NCBI RefSeq assembly: GCF_003148805.1
Contig: NZ_QGGX01000010.1
Coordinates: forward strand, 62,001 to 126,000
Direction of reading: 5' to 3'
From: Aminobacter sp. AP02
GTDB lineage: Bacteria; Pseudomonadota; Alphaproteobacteria; Rhizobiales; Rhizobiaceae
DNA length: 64,000 nucleotides
Shown here: one piece after another, positions 36,335 through 45,353 of the stretch
How positions within the stretch are numbered: the stretch's first letter is position 1
How the letters are laid out: each line of letters starts with the position of its first letter
Program-made: the position numbers and the translations under genes
The notes under the pieces: model-generated
What the model saw: the letters and a program-made list of their open reading frames with translations, nothing else
Told to the model about the DNA's origin: nothing
Databases searched by the model: none

Positions 36335-36706
36335 CTATCGCGGTGCGTTGGTCTCGTATCCGAATTGATTCGGGCCCGGCGTGCCTGGAAAAAGGCACAG
36401 CGCGATAAAGGCGAAGATCGAAACCACCGGGATGAACAAGGCGACCGCGTAGAGGCCGGGCTTGTCGAAATCATGCAGGCGTTTGACGCTGAAGGCGATA
36501 TGCGCCCACAAAAACACCAGGAAGGTCAGGCCGAACAGCATCGACCAGATTTGAGCGGCCCCGCTTTCGGGGTGAACGCGCATGAACTGGTAGAGCGGGA
36601 AGGACATCGCCACCAGCATGAACAGGAAACCGAGCAAATAGACCGCGCGATTCACGCGGCCCGAGAATCGGAAGAACAACCAGAAAAGCTGGGATTTGTC
36701 AGGCAA
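36335..36706 (-). CDS. DUF805 family membrane protein
   Basis: A 123-residue inner-membrane protein with four helices. The DUF805 features are FWLFFRFSGRVNRAVYLLG at the start and the RLHDFDKPGLYAV motif (residues about 75-87) between helices three and four. Function is not established in the family. It is encoded between dapD and dapE on the same strand, an arrangement I believe is common in this order. Confidence 0.9.
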   Translation of the reverse strand: MPDKSQLFWLFFRFSGRVNRAVYLLGFLFMLVAMSFPLYQFMRVHPESGAAQIWSMLFGLTFLVFLWAHIAFSVKRLHDFDKPGLYAVALFIPVVSIFAFIALCLFPGTPGPNQFGYETNAPR

Positions 36707-36730
36707 GTGGATCTGGTCCGTTCTGTTTGG

Positions 36731-36763
36731 CCGGGCATTCGAGCGATTTGCTCAAATGCCCGG
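36731..36763 (-). terminator. Long hairpin downstream of dapD
   Basis: CCGGGCATT-c-GAGC (36731-36744) pairs with GCTC-a-AATGCCCGG (36750-36763) with one mismatch and a 5-base loop: a 13-pair stem. It lies between the dapD stop (36784) and the DUF805 start (36706). No T-tract follows on the minus strand, so it may act as an RNA-processing or partial termination element. Confidence 0.55.
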
Positions 36764-36783
36764 TTAAGCGATGTGCCGCAACC

Positions 36784-37638
36784 TTAATCTCTCAACAGTT
36801 CGTTGATCGAGGTCTTGGAGCGGGTCTTGGCGTCGACGCGCTTGACGATGACGGCGCAGTAAAGGCTTGGGCCCTGGTCGCCATTGGGCAAAGGCTTGCC
36901 CGGCATGGAGCCAGCGACAACCACCGAATTGGCCGGCACTTCACCGTAGAACACTTCGCCGGTGGCGCGGTCGACGATCTTGGTCGACTGGCCGATGAAC
37001 ACGCCCATGCCCAGCACCGAGCCTTCACGCACGATGCAACCCTCGACGACTTCCGAGCGCGCGCCGATGAAGCAGTTGTCCTCGATGATGGTCGGGCCGG
37101 CCTGCATCGGCTCCAGCACGCCGCCGATACCGACGCCGCCCGAAAGATGCACGTTCTTGCCGATCTGGGCGCAGGAGCCGACCGAGGCCCAGGTGTCGAC
37201 CATGGTACCCGTATCGACATAGGCGCCGACATTGACGAAGGAAGGCATCAAGACGACGCCGGGAGCGACGTAGGCAGTGCGGCGCACGACCGCCGAAGGT
37301 ACCGAGCGGAAGCCGGCCTTCTCATAGTCCATGGCGCCCCAGCCGTCGAACTTGGACGGCACCTTGTCCCACCACGAAGCCCCGCCCGGCGCGCCCGAAA
37401 TCAGCTCCATCGGGTTGAGACGGAAGGACAGCAGGACCGCCTTCTTGAGCCACTGGTTGACCTGCCATTTGCCGTCGGCCTGACGCTCGGCGACACGCGA
37501 CGTGCCCTTGTCGAGCAGGTCGAGCGCGGCCTCGATGGCCTCGCGGACTTCGCCGCGGGTCGACGTCGAGATGCCGTCGCGTTCCTCGAACGCCTTGTCG
37601 ATGGTCTTTTCGAGGCTGGCGAGATCAGGCTTCGACAT
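36784..37638 (-). CDS. dapD: Tetrahydrodipicolinate N-succinyltransferase
   Basis: A 284-residue trimeric left-handed beta-helix enzyme of the succinylase DAP pathway. The N-terminal helical domain is followed by hexapeptide repeats ([49 protein letters not shown]) and the C-terminal substrate region ending [13 protein letters not shown] at 37638 has GGAG six bases upstream; an ATG two codons earlier directly abuts the site. It provides the substrate chain for dapE downstream. Confidence 0.96.
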   Translation of the reverse strand: MSKPDLASLEKTIDKAFEERDGISTSTRGEVREAIEAALDLLDKGTSRVAERQADGKWQVNQWLKKAVLLSFRLNPMELISGAPGGASWWDKVPSKFDGWGAMDYEKAGFRSVPSAVVRRTAYVAPGVVLMPSFVNVGAYVDTGTMVDTWASVGSCAQIGKNVHLSGGVGIGGVLEPMQAGPTIIEDNCFIGARSEVVEGCIVREGSVLGMGVFIGQSTKIVDRATGEVFYGEVPANSVVVAGSMPGKPLPNGDQGPSLYCAVIVKRVDAKTRSKTSINELLRD

Positions 37639-37782
37639 AAACATCTCCGTTACGAGCCGTTAAGCATAAGGCTTCTAAGCTGGCATAAAATCGCGCGGAC
37701 CCTATTTCAGCCTTATGAAGGGGTCAATCGCGGTAGCGCCGCGTAATGTCGCGCTTAACGGCAATTTGGGGTCGAGCAGAAA

Positions 37783-38622
37783 ATGAATCCAATGGAAAAG
37801 GCTGGCTGGACGCCGCTGCCGCACTCCGACGAGGACCTGGAACGCTCGAAAAGCGTGCCCGATACGCCGCAGACACGTGCTGCAACCTACCGGCTTGCGT
37901 GGAACGACGAAGATTTCATGACCCAGCGCGACCTGCGACCGGTCCGCTTGCAGCTCGAATTGCTCAAGACCGAGATGGTCCTTGCCGAGCGCGGTATTCG
38001 TTCGACGGTCATCCTATTCGGTGGCGCCCGCATCCCGGAGCCGGGCGGTGAAGCCTGGGCGGCCAAGAACGAGACGCAGCGCAAGAGCCTCGAGGCCAAC
38101 AGCCGCTACTACGAGGAGGCGCGCAAGTTTGCCCGCTTGTGCTCGCAGCATTCGGCGGCATCCTACTACCGCGAATTCGTTGTCGTGACGGGCGGCGGCC
38201 CGGGCGTCATGGAGGCTGGCAACCGTGGTGCCGATGATGTCGGCGCGCCCTCGATCGGGCTCAACATCGTGTTGCCGCATGAGCAGGCGCCCAACGCCTA
38301 TGTGACGCCGGAGCTCTGCTTCAACTTCCACTATTTCGCCATCCGCAAGATGCACTTCGTCATGCGCGCCAAGGCGGTTGCCGTTTTTCCCGGCGGCTTC
38401 GGCACCATGGACGAGTTCTTCGAGACGCTGACGCTGATCCAGACCGGGCGCATGGAGCGCGTGCCGGTGATTCTGTTCGGCAAGTCATTTTGGGAGCGGG
38501 CGATTGACCTCGACTTCCTGGCCGACCAGGGCACGATCTCGCCGGGTGACCAGGACATCATCGACTTCGTCGACACCGCCGACGAGGCCTGGGACATTAT
38601 CAGCAAGTTCTACAGCCTTTGA
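37783..38622 (+). CDS. LOG family protein (TIGR00730-type Rossmann fold)
   Basis: A 279-residue protein with the two LOG motifs: GGGPGVMEAGNRGADD (about 138-153) and PGGFGTMDEFFE (about 204-215). LOG enzymes release cytokinin free bases or more generally hydrolyse nucleoside 5'-monophosphates to base and ribose 5-phosphate. It has an N-terminal extension of about 90 residues, as in the longer bacterial subgroup. The last 138 bp overlap the 3' end of the convergent DUF817 gene. The start could also be two codons downstream. Confidence 0.88.
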   Translation: MNPMEKAGWTPLPHSDEDLERSKSVPDTPQTRAATYRLAWNDEDFMTQRDLRPVRLQLELLKTEMVLAERGIRSTVILFGGARIPEPGGEAWAAKNETQRKSLEANSRYYEEARKFARLCSQHSAASYYREFVVVTGGGPGVMEAGNRGADDVGAPSIGLNIVLPHEQAPNAYVTPELCFNFHYFAIRKMHFVMRAKAVAVFPGGFGTMDEFFETLTLIQTGRMERVPVILFGKSFWERAIDLDFLADQGTISPGDQDIIDFVDTADEAWDIISKFYSL

Positions 38623-39480
38623 GCCGGCCTTGCTGTTTATCGGTCGTGGCCTGTGCACCAGTGTCACCAGCACAAACGATATGATCATCAGCAGATACCA
38701 GGCGCCGAGCTTGTGGATGGACACCGGGGTCCAGCCGTCGTTCTGTCCGGGATAGATCCAGGCGCGCGACCAGGTGCCGATGTTTTCGGCGAACCAGATG
38801 AACAGCGCCACCAGCAGGAAGCCGAGCAAAAGCGGCATGCGGTGGCGGAAGCGGAAGACGCGGTAGTGCACGACGGTGCGCAAATAGAGCAGTCCCGTTG
38901 CTGCAAATAGCCCGTAGCGTATGTCGACCGTGAAATGATGGGCGAAGAAATTGACGTAGATCGCCGCGCACAGAAGCACCGTCGCCCAGAGCGGCGGATA
39001 GTGCGTGTATCGCATGTCGAAGATGCGGCTGATGCGGGCGAGGTAGGAACCGACCGCCGCATACATGAAGCCGGAAAACAAAGGCACGCCAGCGACGCGG
39101 AAGAAACTCTCCTCGGGATAAATCCACGACCCCGCTGACGTCTTGAAGATCTCCATCGCCGTGCCGACGACATGGAAGATCAGGATGACCTTGGCTTCGG
39201 AAGGTTTCTCCAGCCTGAGCGCCAGCATCGCCAGCTGGATGGCAACCGCCGAAAGGAACAGGAAGTCGTAGCGCGCCAGTCCCGCATCTTGCGGCCACCA
39301 CAGCTTGGTTGCCAGGATCAAAGCAAGCATTGCGCCACCGAACAGGCAGGCCCAGGCCTGTTTCAGCCCGAACACCAGGAACTCGACGAGCCCGCCGTAA
39401 ATGCCTCCGGCGGGCAACCGGTCGAGCACGGCATGCGCCGCAGCATCGACCCGTGCCTCGACGGAGGTGAAACGGCTCAA
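38485..39480 (-). CDS. DUF817 family membrane protein with extended C-terminus
   Basis: A 331-residue integral membrane protein with seven or eight predicted helices and the DUF817 core (EKPSEAKVILIFHVVGTAMEIFK, then SWIYPEE and MYAAVGSYLARI). The family core ends around residue 280 near LVHRPRP. The remaining 50 or so residues, rich in Val/Asp, are encoded opposite the 3' end of the LOG gene; they may be an artefact of lost termination. Function unknown. Its start overlaps the stop of the upstream HAD gene (ATGA). Confidence 0.82.
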   Translation of the reverse strand: MSRFTSVEARVDAAAHAVLDRLPAGGIYGGLVEFLVFGLKQAWACLFGGAMLALILATKLWWPQDAGLARYDFLFLSAVAIQLAMLALRLEKPSEAKVILIFHVVGTAMEIFKTSAGSWIYPEESFFRVAGVPLFSGFMYAAVGSYLARISRIFDMRYTHYPPLWATVLLCAAIYVNFFAHHFTVDIRYGLFAATGLLYLRTVVHYRVFRFRHRMPLLLGFLLVALFIWFAENIGTWSRAWIYPGQNDGWTPVSIHKLGAWYLLMIISFVLVTLVHRPRPINSKAGSKAVELADNVPGLVGGVDEVDDVLVTRRDRALVGQEVEVNRPLPK

Positions 39481-40187
39481 GCGGCGTTGGCCTCGACGAG
39501 CGTGGTCAGGAACGTTGCGAGATCGTCGGTGACGTAATCGACGTCGTCCTCGTGCGTCGGGTCGCTTTCCCAGATTTCCGAAAAGGTTGGCTCGAAGTTG
39601 CGCGGCACGATCAGCACCGTTGTCATTCCAAGCGCCTTCGGCACCGACAGGTTGCGGGCGAGATCCTCGAACATCACCGCGTTGGCGCCTGTCACCTTGT
39701 GCAGTGCGGCGAAGGTCTCGTAGGGCTGGCGCGCCGGCTTGGGCGTCAGGCCCGCGGCGACGATGTCGAAAATGTCGTCGAAATGGTCCAGGATGCCGAG
39801 CTGACGCGCGGTGCGCTCCGCATGGCTGCGATTGCCATTGGTGAAGATGAATTTCCGGCCCGGCAGCTGCCGGATCGCCGCACCCAGCACCGGATCCGGC
39901 ACCAGCCAGGAGTAATCGATGTCGTGGACATGTTCGAGGAAGGCGTCGGGGTCGATGCCGTGGCGTTGCATTAGCCCGTTCAGCGTCGTGCCGTATTCCA
40001 GATAGAGTTCTTTCTGAAGCTTGCGCGCGTCTTCGCGCGACAGCGTCAGAAGCTCTGCGACATAGCCGGTCATCTTCACGTCGATCTGCGAAAACAGATT
40101 CGAATGGTGTGGATACAGCGTGTTGTCGAGATCGAAGATCCAGTCGGTGACGTGGTCGAAGCGGGCGGGATCGGGAATATCGGTCAT
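39477..40187 (-). CDS. Pyrimidine 5'-nucleotidase-type HAD hydrolase
   Basis: A 236-residue HAD-superfamily phosphatase. Motif I is WIFDLDNTLYPH (residues about 15-26, with the nucleophile Asp), motif II is FIFTNGNRSH, motif III/IV includes KPARQPYE and MFEDLARNLSVPKALGM. This is the SDT1/Phm8-like subgroup that dephosphorylates pyrimidine mononucleotides. ATG at 40187 gives MTDIPDPARFDHVTDWIFD; an upstream ATG at 40280 adds an unlikely leader. In rhizobia it commonly neighbours dapD and argB. Confidence 0.9.
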   Translation of the reverse strand: MTDIPDPARFDHVTDWIFDLDNTLYPHHSNLFSQIDVKMTGYVAELLTLSREDARKLQKELYLEYGTTLNGLMQRHGIDPDAFLEHVHDIDYSWLVPDPVLGAAIRQLPGRKFIFTNGNRSHAERTARQLGILDHFDDIFDIVAAGLTPKPARQPYETFAALHKVTGANAVMFEDLARNLSVPKALGMTTVLIVPRNFEPTFSEIWESDPTHEDDVDYVTDDLATFLTTLVEANAA

Positions 40188-40348
40188 GACGCCCTTATGG
40201 CATGGTTCGAGAATTTTGGAAGCCGCAGCATGAGGCCAGCGTGGCATCGCACGATGGCCAAATTCGGCAGGGTTGGTCAAATTTTAACTACCGCTGAAAG
40301 ATGACCTTCAGTTGATGCTGGCATTCCAACTGCCGGCAGGGAGTTGAA

Positions 40349-41110
40349 ATGAAAAGTGTGATTCTGAAAACGGCCGCCGTGACCTTGGTGTCGATCGTGG
40401 GGTCGCTCGCCATGGTCTTGACGATCGTGCCGGCGCTTGGGGGAACTGTTGGTGTCATCGGCTGGCTGATGTGCATCCTGTGCCCATTGGCCATCGCGAC
40501 GCCACTGGCGTTTTTCACCTTCCTGCAGGGCGAAAAGCTGAAAGTAGCCCACGCCGACCTGACGCGCGCCCACGCCCAACTTGCCGCAGCCCATCGCCGC
40601 CTTTCGGAAAAGGCGAGCCGCGACGAGATGACGGGCATGCTCAACCGCGAGAATTTCTTTGCCGCGCTCGACGGCAGCAGGCGCAAGACCGATCGCGGCG
40701 CGCTGCTGATCATCGACGCCGATCATTTCAAGCAGATCAACGACAGCTTCGGTCATTTGACCGGCGACCAGGCACTGCTCCAGATTGCCAGCGCGATCAC
40801 GCGCGGCGTTCGCAGCGGCGACATTCTCGGCCGCATCGGTGGCGAAGAGTTCGGTGCCTTCCTGGCTGGCGCCTCGGAGGAGGAAGCCAAGCTTGTGGCC
40901 GAGCGTATCCGCAGCGAAGTGGAGCGGTTGCGCTTCCAGCCCAATGACGAGCCTGCCGTGCCCCTGACCGTCAGCATAGGAGGCACCAATTGTGCGTCCG
41001 AAGCCAATGTTTCGGAGCTGATGCGCGCTGCCGACAAGCGCCTCTACGAGGCCAAGCGCCGTGGCCGCAACCGCGCCATCTTCGACACGGGCATTTCCGA
41101 AGCGGCGTAA
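40349..41110 (+). CDS. Membrane-bound diguanylate cyclase (GGDEF domain)
   Basis: A 253-residue protein: two transmembrane helices (about 7-28 and 35-57), a short coiled coil (60-90), then a GGDEF domain. The active site is RIGGEEFGAFL (about 169-179), a functional GGEEF variant, with the metal Asp in ALLIIDADHFKQIND. It should make cyclic di-GMP from two GTP. No RxxD inhibitory site is seen five residues before GGEEF. With hardly any periplasmic loop there is no obvious sensor domain. Confidence 0.92.
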   Translation: MKSVILKTAAVTLVSIVGSLAMVLTIVPALGGTVGVIGWLMCILCPLAIATPLAFFTFLQGEKLKVAHADLTRAHAQLAAAHRRLSEKASRDEMTGMLNRENFFAALDGSRRKTDRGALLIIDADHFKQINDSFGHLTGDQALLQIASAITRGVRSGDILGRIGGEEFGAFLAGASEEEAKLVAERIRSEVERLRFQPNDEPAVPLTVSIGGTNCASEANVSELMRAADKRLYEAKRRGRNRAIFDTGISEAA

Positions 41111-41346
41111 CGGCGTTCAAAACGACAGCATGGCTTGTTCCGGGACGCTGGCATTTGCAGTCGTCCTTTTTGCCCTGTTCACTTTGATCGTGCCCGCGCC
41201 AAATGTAAGCTTGGGGTCAGATGGCACTTTGCGAAAGCCTTGTCGAAATCGGGCGACGCTCCGGCGACATTGGTCTGCATTGAATGGGATGCGATCATGT
41301 CGGGGCGGCGATTCAGGGTCGGCTTCCGAAGTCAAAGGAATTGGAA

Positions 41347-42855
41347 ATGACTTTTTCCCATAGCTCGCCGTTAACGCCGGAGGATGCTTATCCAAGGCGA
41401 TGGGTTGCGATGGCGATCCTGCTTCTGGCCGGGTTCATGAACCTGATCGACGTGACCATCGTCAACGTCGCGCTGCCGCGCCTCCAGTCTGGGCTTGGTG
41501 CGACGAGCAGCCAGATCGAATGGGTGGTGGCGGCCTATGTGCTTGCCTTCGCGCTCGGCCTGCTGCCGTTTGGCAGGCTCGGTGACGTGGTCGGCCGCAA
41601 GCGCCTGTTTCTGATCGGCGTTGCGAGTTTCACGGTCTTTTCGGCGCTATGTGGGCTGGCGCCGACAATGACGACTTTGATCGTCGCGCGCGTGCTGCAG
41701 GGACTGGCCGGCGCCATGATGATGCCGCAGGTGCTGGCGATCACGCAGGTGATCTTTCCACCGCAGGAGCGTGGCTTCGCCTTCTCCTTGTTTGGTTTGT
41801 CGGCTGGCCTTGCCTCCGTCGCTGGCCCACTTGCCGGCGGCATGCTGATAAGCGCGGACCTTTTTGGCCTCGACTGGCGGCCGATCTTCCTGGTCAACAT
41901 CCCGGTCGGTATCCTGGCTGTGATCGCCGGCCGGGCGCTCATTCCCGACATGCCCGGTCGCCCCGAGCTTACACAGGATCCGGTCGGCATCCTGATCGCC
42001 AGCGCCGCGGTTTTCCTGCTGGTGTTTCCCCTGATCGAGGGGCACGCCTATGGCTGGCCGTTGTGGACCTTTGCCATGATAGGCCTTTCCGTCGTCGCGA
42101 TGGTCACGTTCTTCCTGCATCAAAAGGCACGGGAGAAAAGGGACCAGAGCCAATTGTTGCCGGTCGCCCTGATGACCAACGGCAGCTTCCTGCTCGGCTC
42201 TGCGATGACCATGACGTTCTTTTCCGGCGTTGCGGGCTTCTTCCTGGTCCTGGCCGTCTTCCTGCAGACCGGCTTCGGGCTGACGCCGTTGCAGTCCGGA
42301 CTGACCACGGTGCCGTTTCCGATCGGCGTGCTGATTGCTTCGCTCGTTTCTGGACGGCTGGGCAGCCGATGGCCTCACCAGAGGATCGTCGTTGGTGCGC
42401 TGGTCATGGGCGTCGGCATGGTTTTCCTTCGTCTTGTCGTCGTTGGAATCGGCGATGCCGTCAATCATTGGTACTTTGTCTTGCCTTTGCTGATTTGCGG
42501 TTTCGGCATGGGCATAGCCATCTCCTCGTTGTTTCAGACCGTGCTGTCGGCTGTGCCGCCGCGAGATGCCGGTTCGGGTTCGGGCGCGATGCAATCCTTC
42601 CAGCAGATCGGCGCCGCCCTTGGCATTGCCATCACGGGGCAGATCTTCTTTTCGACGCTTGATGGTCGCCTGAGGGCGGGCGAGCTTTCACATGCCGCTT
42701 TTGTAGCCGCCATGGAGCACGCCCTCATCTATGAGGTCGCAGCATTCGCGCTTGTGGCAGCGATGGTGTTTTTCCTGAAGCCGGCAGCGCCGCATGGCAG
42801 CAAGGGCCAGAATGCCGACAAGGTTCAATCCCCGCCGGTGCCTGTGGAAATGTGA
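41347..42855 (+). CDS. MFS transporter, DHA2 (EmrB/QacA) family
   Basis: A 502-residue inner-membrane drug:proton antiporter with about 14 helices. Motif A is GRLGDVVGRKRLFLIG (between helices 2 and 3); helix 1 carries LIDVTIVNVALPRLQ, typical of DHA2 motif D1; motif C lies near GLSAGLASVAGPLAGG. ATG at 41347 after GGAATTGGAA is preferred over an upstream ATG at 41284. It is a single-gene exporter without an adjacent membrane-fusion gene, so drug specificity is unknown. The 236 bp upstream hold no other gene. Confidence 0.9.
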   Translation: MTFSHSSPLTPEDAYPRRWVAMAILLLAGFMNLIDVTIVNVALPRLQSGLGATSSQIEWVVAAYVLAFALGLLPFGRLGDVVGRKRLFLIGVASFTVFSALCGLAPTMTTLIVARVLQGLAGAMMMPQVLAITQVIFPPQERGFAFSLFGLSAGLASVAGPLAGGMLISADLFGLDWRPIFLVNIPVGILAVIAGRALIPDMPGRPELTQDPVGILIASAAVFLLVFPLIEGHAYGWPLWTFAMIGLSVVAMVTFFLHQKAREKRDQSQLLPVALMTNGSFLLGSAMTMTFFSGVAGFFLVLAVFLQTGFGLTPLQSGLTTVPFPIGVLIASLVSGRLGSRWPHQRIVVGALVMGVGMVFLRLVVVGIGDAVNHWYFVLPLLICGFGMGIAISSLFQTVLSAVPPRDAGSGSGAMQSFQQIGAALGIAITGQIFFSTLDGRLRAGELSHAAFVAAMEHALIYEVAAFALVAAMVFFLKPAAPHGSKGQNADKVQSPPVPVEM

Positions 42856-42882
42856 CGAGACAGGCCCCGTTCTTCGTTGGGT

Positions 42883-42950
42883 GCACGGTGCGATGCTGCC
42901 GAAAATCGATTCCGATTCTCGAGGCTATGCTGTAGACGCGAATGTGCGGC
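42883..42950. repeat. Dispersed palindromic element, degenerate copy 3
   Basis: Between the MFS and EamA genes. The core AAATCGATTCCGATT (42903-42917) is identical to the core of the element at 1914-1998, flanked by CCG and a decayed right arm TCTCGAGG. The leading CGATGCTG and trailing TGCTGTAGACGCG correspond loosely to the other copies. Here both neighbours point the same way, so it is not only a convergent-gene terminator. Confidence 0.5.
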
Positions 42951-42985
42951 CGCTCGGGTCGCCTATCAGCTGACACTGCGCCATC

Positions 42986-43891
42986 ATGACATTGTGGATA
43001 CCCATCACTATCGCTGCCGCCTTCCTGCAGAATCTGCGGTCGGTGGTCCAGAAGCACCTGAAAGGCGTGATGGGCACGACAGGTGCCACCTTCGTGCGTT
43101 TCGGTTTCGGTTTTCCGTTCGCGCTTGCCTTCGTCGGCGTGCTGCACCTTGTCGTCGGCTACCCACTGCCATCGCTCAATGCAACGTTTTTTGCCTGGGC
43201 GATACTCGGTGGCATCGGCCAGATCGCGGCGACGTTCCTGCTGATTCACCTGTTTTCGTTCCGCAACTTTGCGGTCGGCACCGCCTATTCGCGCACCGAG
43301 CCGGCTCAGGCTGCCCTGTTTGGGCTGCTGTTCCTCGGCGAACGGGCAACGGCGGGTGCGATTGCGGCGATTGCCATCAGCGTGTTCGGCGTGATGCTGA
43401 TTTCTGTCGCGCACACGGCATTTACCGCGCGCACGCTGGTCACCTCCGTGCTCAGCCACAACGCACTGATCGGGCTCGCCTCGGGCACGTTTTTCGGCAT
43501 CTCGGCGGTCGCCTATCGTGCCGCGTCGCTGGCGCTCGGCGGGCCGAATTTCATGATGCAGGCAGCGGTGACCCTTGCCGTGGTCATCGTCTTCCAGACC
43601 GTGCTCATGCTGGTCTGGATCCTGTGGAAGGAACGCGATGAGCTGCCACGCATCGCCAAAGCCTGGCGGCCGGCATTGTTCACCGGCCTCGTTGGTGCCT
43701 CGGCCTCATTCGGCTGGTTCATGGCGATGACGCTGCAGCAGGCGGCGATCGTCAAGTCGCTCGCCCAGATCGAGATGCTGTTTACCTTCGCGTCGTCGGT
43801 TTTCTTCTTTCGCGAGCGCATCAACCGGCTCGAGATAGCCGGTTGCGTGCTGATCGTTGGCGGCATCCTGGTACTGCTCGCGGTGGGCTAG
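42986..43891 (+). CDS. DMT superfamily transporter (EamA)
   Basis: A 301-residue inner-membrane protein with ten helices as two EamA repeats (about 5-140 and 155-295). Repeat ends show the usual TEPAQAALFGLLFLGER and LAQIEMLFTFASSVFFFRER patterns, in which helix nine ends with a conserved Glu-Arg. Members export amino acids or metabolites. Substrate unknown. It is convergent with phhA, only 9 bp between the stops. Confidence 0.9.
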   Translation: MTLWIPITIAAAFLQNLRSVVQKHLKGVMGTTGATFVRFGFGFPFALAFVGVLHLVVGYPLPSLNATFFAWAILGGIGQIAATFLLIHLFSFRNFAVGTAYSRTEPAQAALFGLLFLGERATAGAIAAIAISVFGVMLISVAHTAFTARTLVTSVLSHNALIGLASGTFFGISAVAYRAASLALGGPNFMMQAAVTLAVVIVFQTVLMLVWILWKERDELPRIAKAWRPALFTGLVGASASFGWFMAMTLQQAAIVKSLAQIEMLFTFASSVFFFRERINRLEIAGCVLIVGGILVLLAVG

Positions 43892-43900
43892 CCCAAGAAA

Positions 43901-44734
43901 CTAGATCGTCGCCGGATCGCGTGGTGGCTCGTCCTTCCAGCGTGCGATGACACTGGCCAGATCGGTGTTCTGGAAGGCGTCTTTGAGCGCGTCGAACGAT
44001 GTCAGCACGAAATAGGCGCGCTGGAACTTGTCGATCTCGTAGGTGGTACGCATGACCGTCTCGATGTCGAAAGGCACCTGATGCGCATCGGGGCTTTCGA
44101 CCGCGAACTGCAATTCGGTGAAGGATGACATCAGGCCGGCGCCGAAGGCCTTGAGCGGCTGGCCGGGTTCCTGCATCAGCCCGTATTCGGCCGTGTACCA
44201 GTAGAGCCGGGTGATCATCTCGTCGCCGCCAAGCGCGATCAGGTCGGTCGCCTTTTCTCCATACATCTGCATGAAGTCGCCGAAGACCGGCTGGCTCAGC
44301 ACCGGCACATGGCCGAAGAAATCGTGGAACATGTCGGGTTCGACGATGTAGTCGAGCTCTTCGCGCTTGCGCAGCCAGTTGGTGACAGGGAAGCGGCGAT
44401 TGGCAAGATGGTCGAAGAAGGGCTGTGCCGGGATCAGTCCGGGGACGGCGACGATCTCCCAGCCGGAGAGTTTGCGCAGCTTCTCGCTGACCTCGTGAAA
44501 ATCGGGAATCCTGTCGACGAGACCGAGCGCGGACATGCCGTCGAGATAGGATTTGTGCGCCAGCCGCTGGGTCAGCTTGGTCTGGCGGTCGCACAGCGTG
44601 CGCCACACCTCCTGCTCTGAGTTGTTGTAGTCGTATTTCTGCTCGACGGTGAAGTCCGGGCGGCAAACGGTATAGTCGCCGCGCAGCCCTTGGGCCGCAC
44701 ATTCCCGTGCATAATCCTGAACGCTGATGCCCAT
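43901..44734 (-). CDS. phhA: Phenylalanine 4-monooxygenase
   Basis: A 277-residue non-heme iron enzyme hydroxylating Phe to Tyr with a pterin cofactor. The iron ligands are the two His of PDMFHDFFGHVP (about 133-144) and the Glu of LYWYTAEYGLM (about 173-183). ATG at 44734 follows GGGGAGGATC. Length is typical for the bacterial catalytic-domain-only form. A divergent Lrp-type regulator starts 134 bp away and probably controls it, as is seen for phhA in other rhizobia. Together with pheA this gives routes for Phe synthesis and conversion. Confidence 0.95.
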   Translation of the reverse strand: MGISVQDYARECAAQGLRGDYTVCRPDFTVEQKYDYNNSEQEVWRTLCDRQTKLTQRLAHKSYLDGMSALGLVDRIPDFHEVSEKLRKLSGWEIVAVPGLIPAQPFFDHLANRRFPVTNWLRKREELDYIVEPDMFHDFFGHVPVLSQPVFGDFMQMYGEKATDLIALGGDEMITRLYWYTAEYGLMQEPGQPLKAFGAGLMSSFTELQFAVESPDAHQVPFDIETVMRTTYEIDKFQRAYFVLTSFDALKDAFQNTDLASVIARWKDEPPRDPATI

Positions 44735-44828
44735 GGTCTGATCCTCCCCAGAAACAGGCTGTGATTGGCGAACGATAGCTTCACGGACGGAGCGGGATTC
44801 ACTTCTTTGGGCGAATTCACACGAGATT

Positions 44829-44847
44829 TGAGGTATGATTACTCTCA
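44829..44847 (+). promoter_or_regulatory. Candidate Lrp-type operator between phhA and its regulator
   Basis: TGAG (44829-44832) and CTCA (44844-44847) form a dyad with an 11-bp AT-rich centre, lying in the divergent intergenic region just before the regulator. Lrp/AsnC proteins bind roughly 15-bp imperfect palindromes of this kind. Suggestive only. Confidence 0.35.
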
Positions 44848-44868
44848 TTGGAGAAAATGGGAGTGAAA

Positions 44869-45345
44869 ATGCCTCAATTCGATGAATTCGAGATCAGGAT
44901 GCTCGACATCCTCCAGCGCGACGGGCGCAAGCCGGTGTCCGAAATTGCCCTTGAGATCGGCTTGTCCAACACGCCCTGCGCCCGCCGCTTCGAGGCGCTG
45001 CAGGAAGCCGGCGTCATCAAGGGGTTTTCGGCGCGCATCGGCCGCAGGGCGGTAGGTCTCATGGTCGAGGTGTTCGTCCAGGTCAGGCTGGTCAGTCACA
45101 GCGACGACTCGCCGGAAAAGTTCATCACTGCCGTGCAGCGCATGGACGAGGTCTCGGCCTGCTGGACGATGACCGGAGACTACGACTTCCTGCTGCATGT
45201 CATGGTGCCAAACGTCGACGACCTCAACGCCTTCGTCATGCACCGGCTGATGCGCCTGCAAGGCGTCCGTGACGTGCATACGCAGCTGGTACTGCAGAAC
45301 ATCAAGGGCCCGGGGCATGTGCCGCTGGCACATTTGCGGGCGTAG
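44869..45345 (+). CDS. Lrp/AsnC family transcriptional regulator
   Basis: A 158-residue regulator: an N-terminal HTH (FEIRMLDILQRDGRKPVSEIALEIGLSNTPCARRFEALQEAG) and a C-terminal RAM/ACT-like ligand-binding domain (from about residue 68, VEVFVQVRLVSH, then TGDYDFLLHVMVPN). ATG at 44869 is five bases after GGAG; ATG 44857 and TTG 44848 are in frame too. Divergent from phhA, so it likely responds to an aromatic amino acid. Confidence 0.92.
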   Translation: MPQFDEFEIRMLDILQRDGRKPVSEIALEIGLSNTPCARRFEALQEAGVIKGFSARIGRRAVGLMVEVFVQVRLVSHSDDSPEKFITAVQRMDEVSACWTMTGDYDFLLHVMVPNVDDLNAFVMHRLMRLQGVRDVHTQLVLQNIKGPGHVPLAHLRA

Positions 45346-45353
45346 GACCGCAT

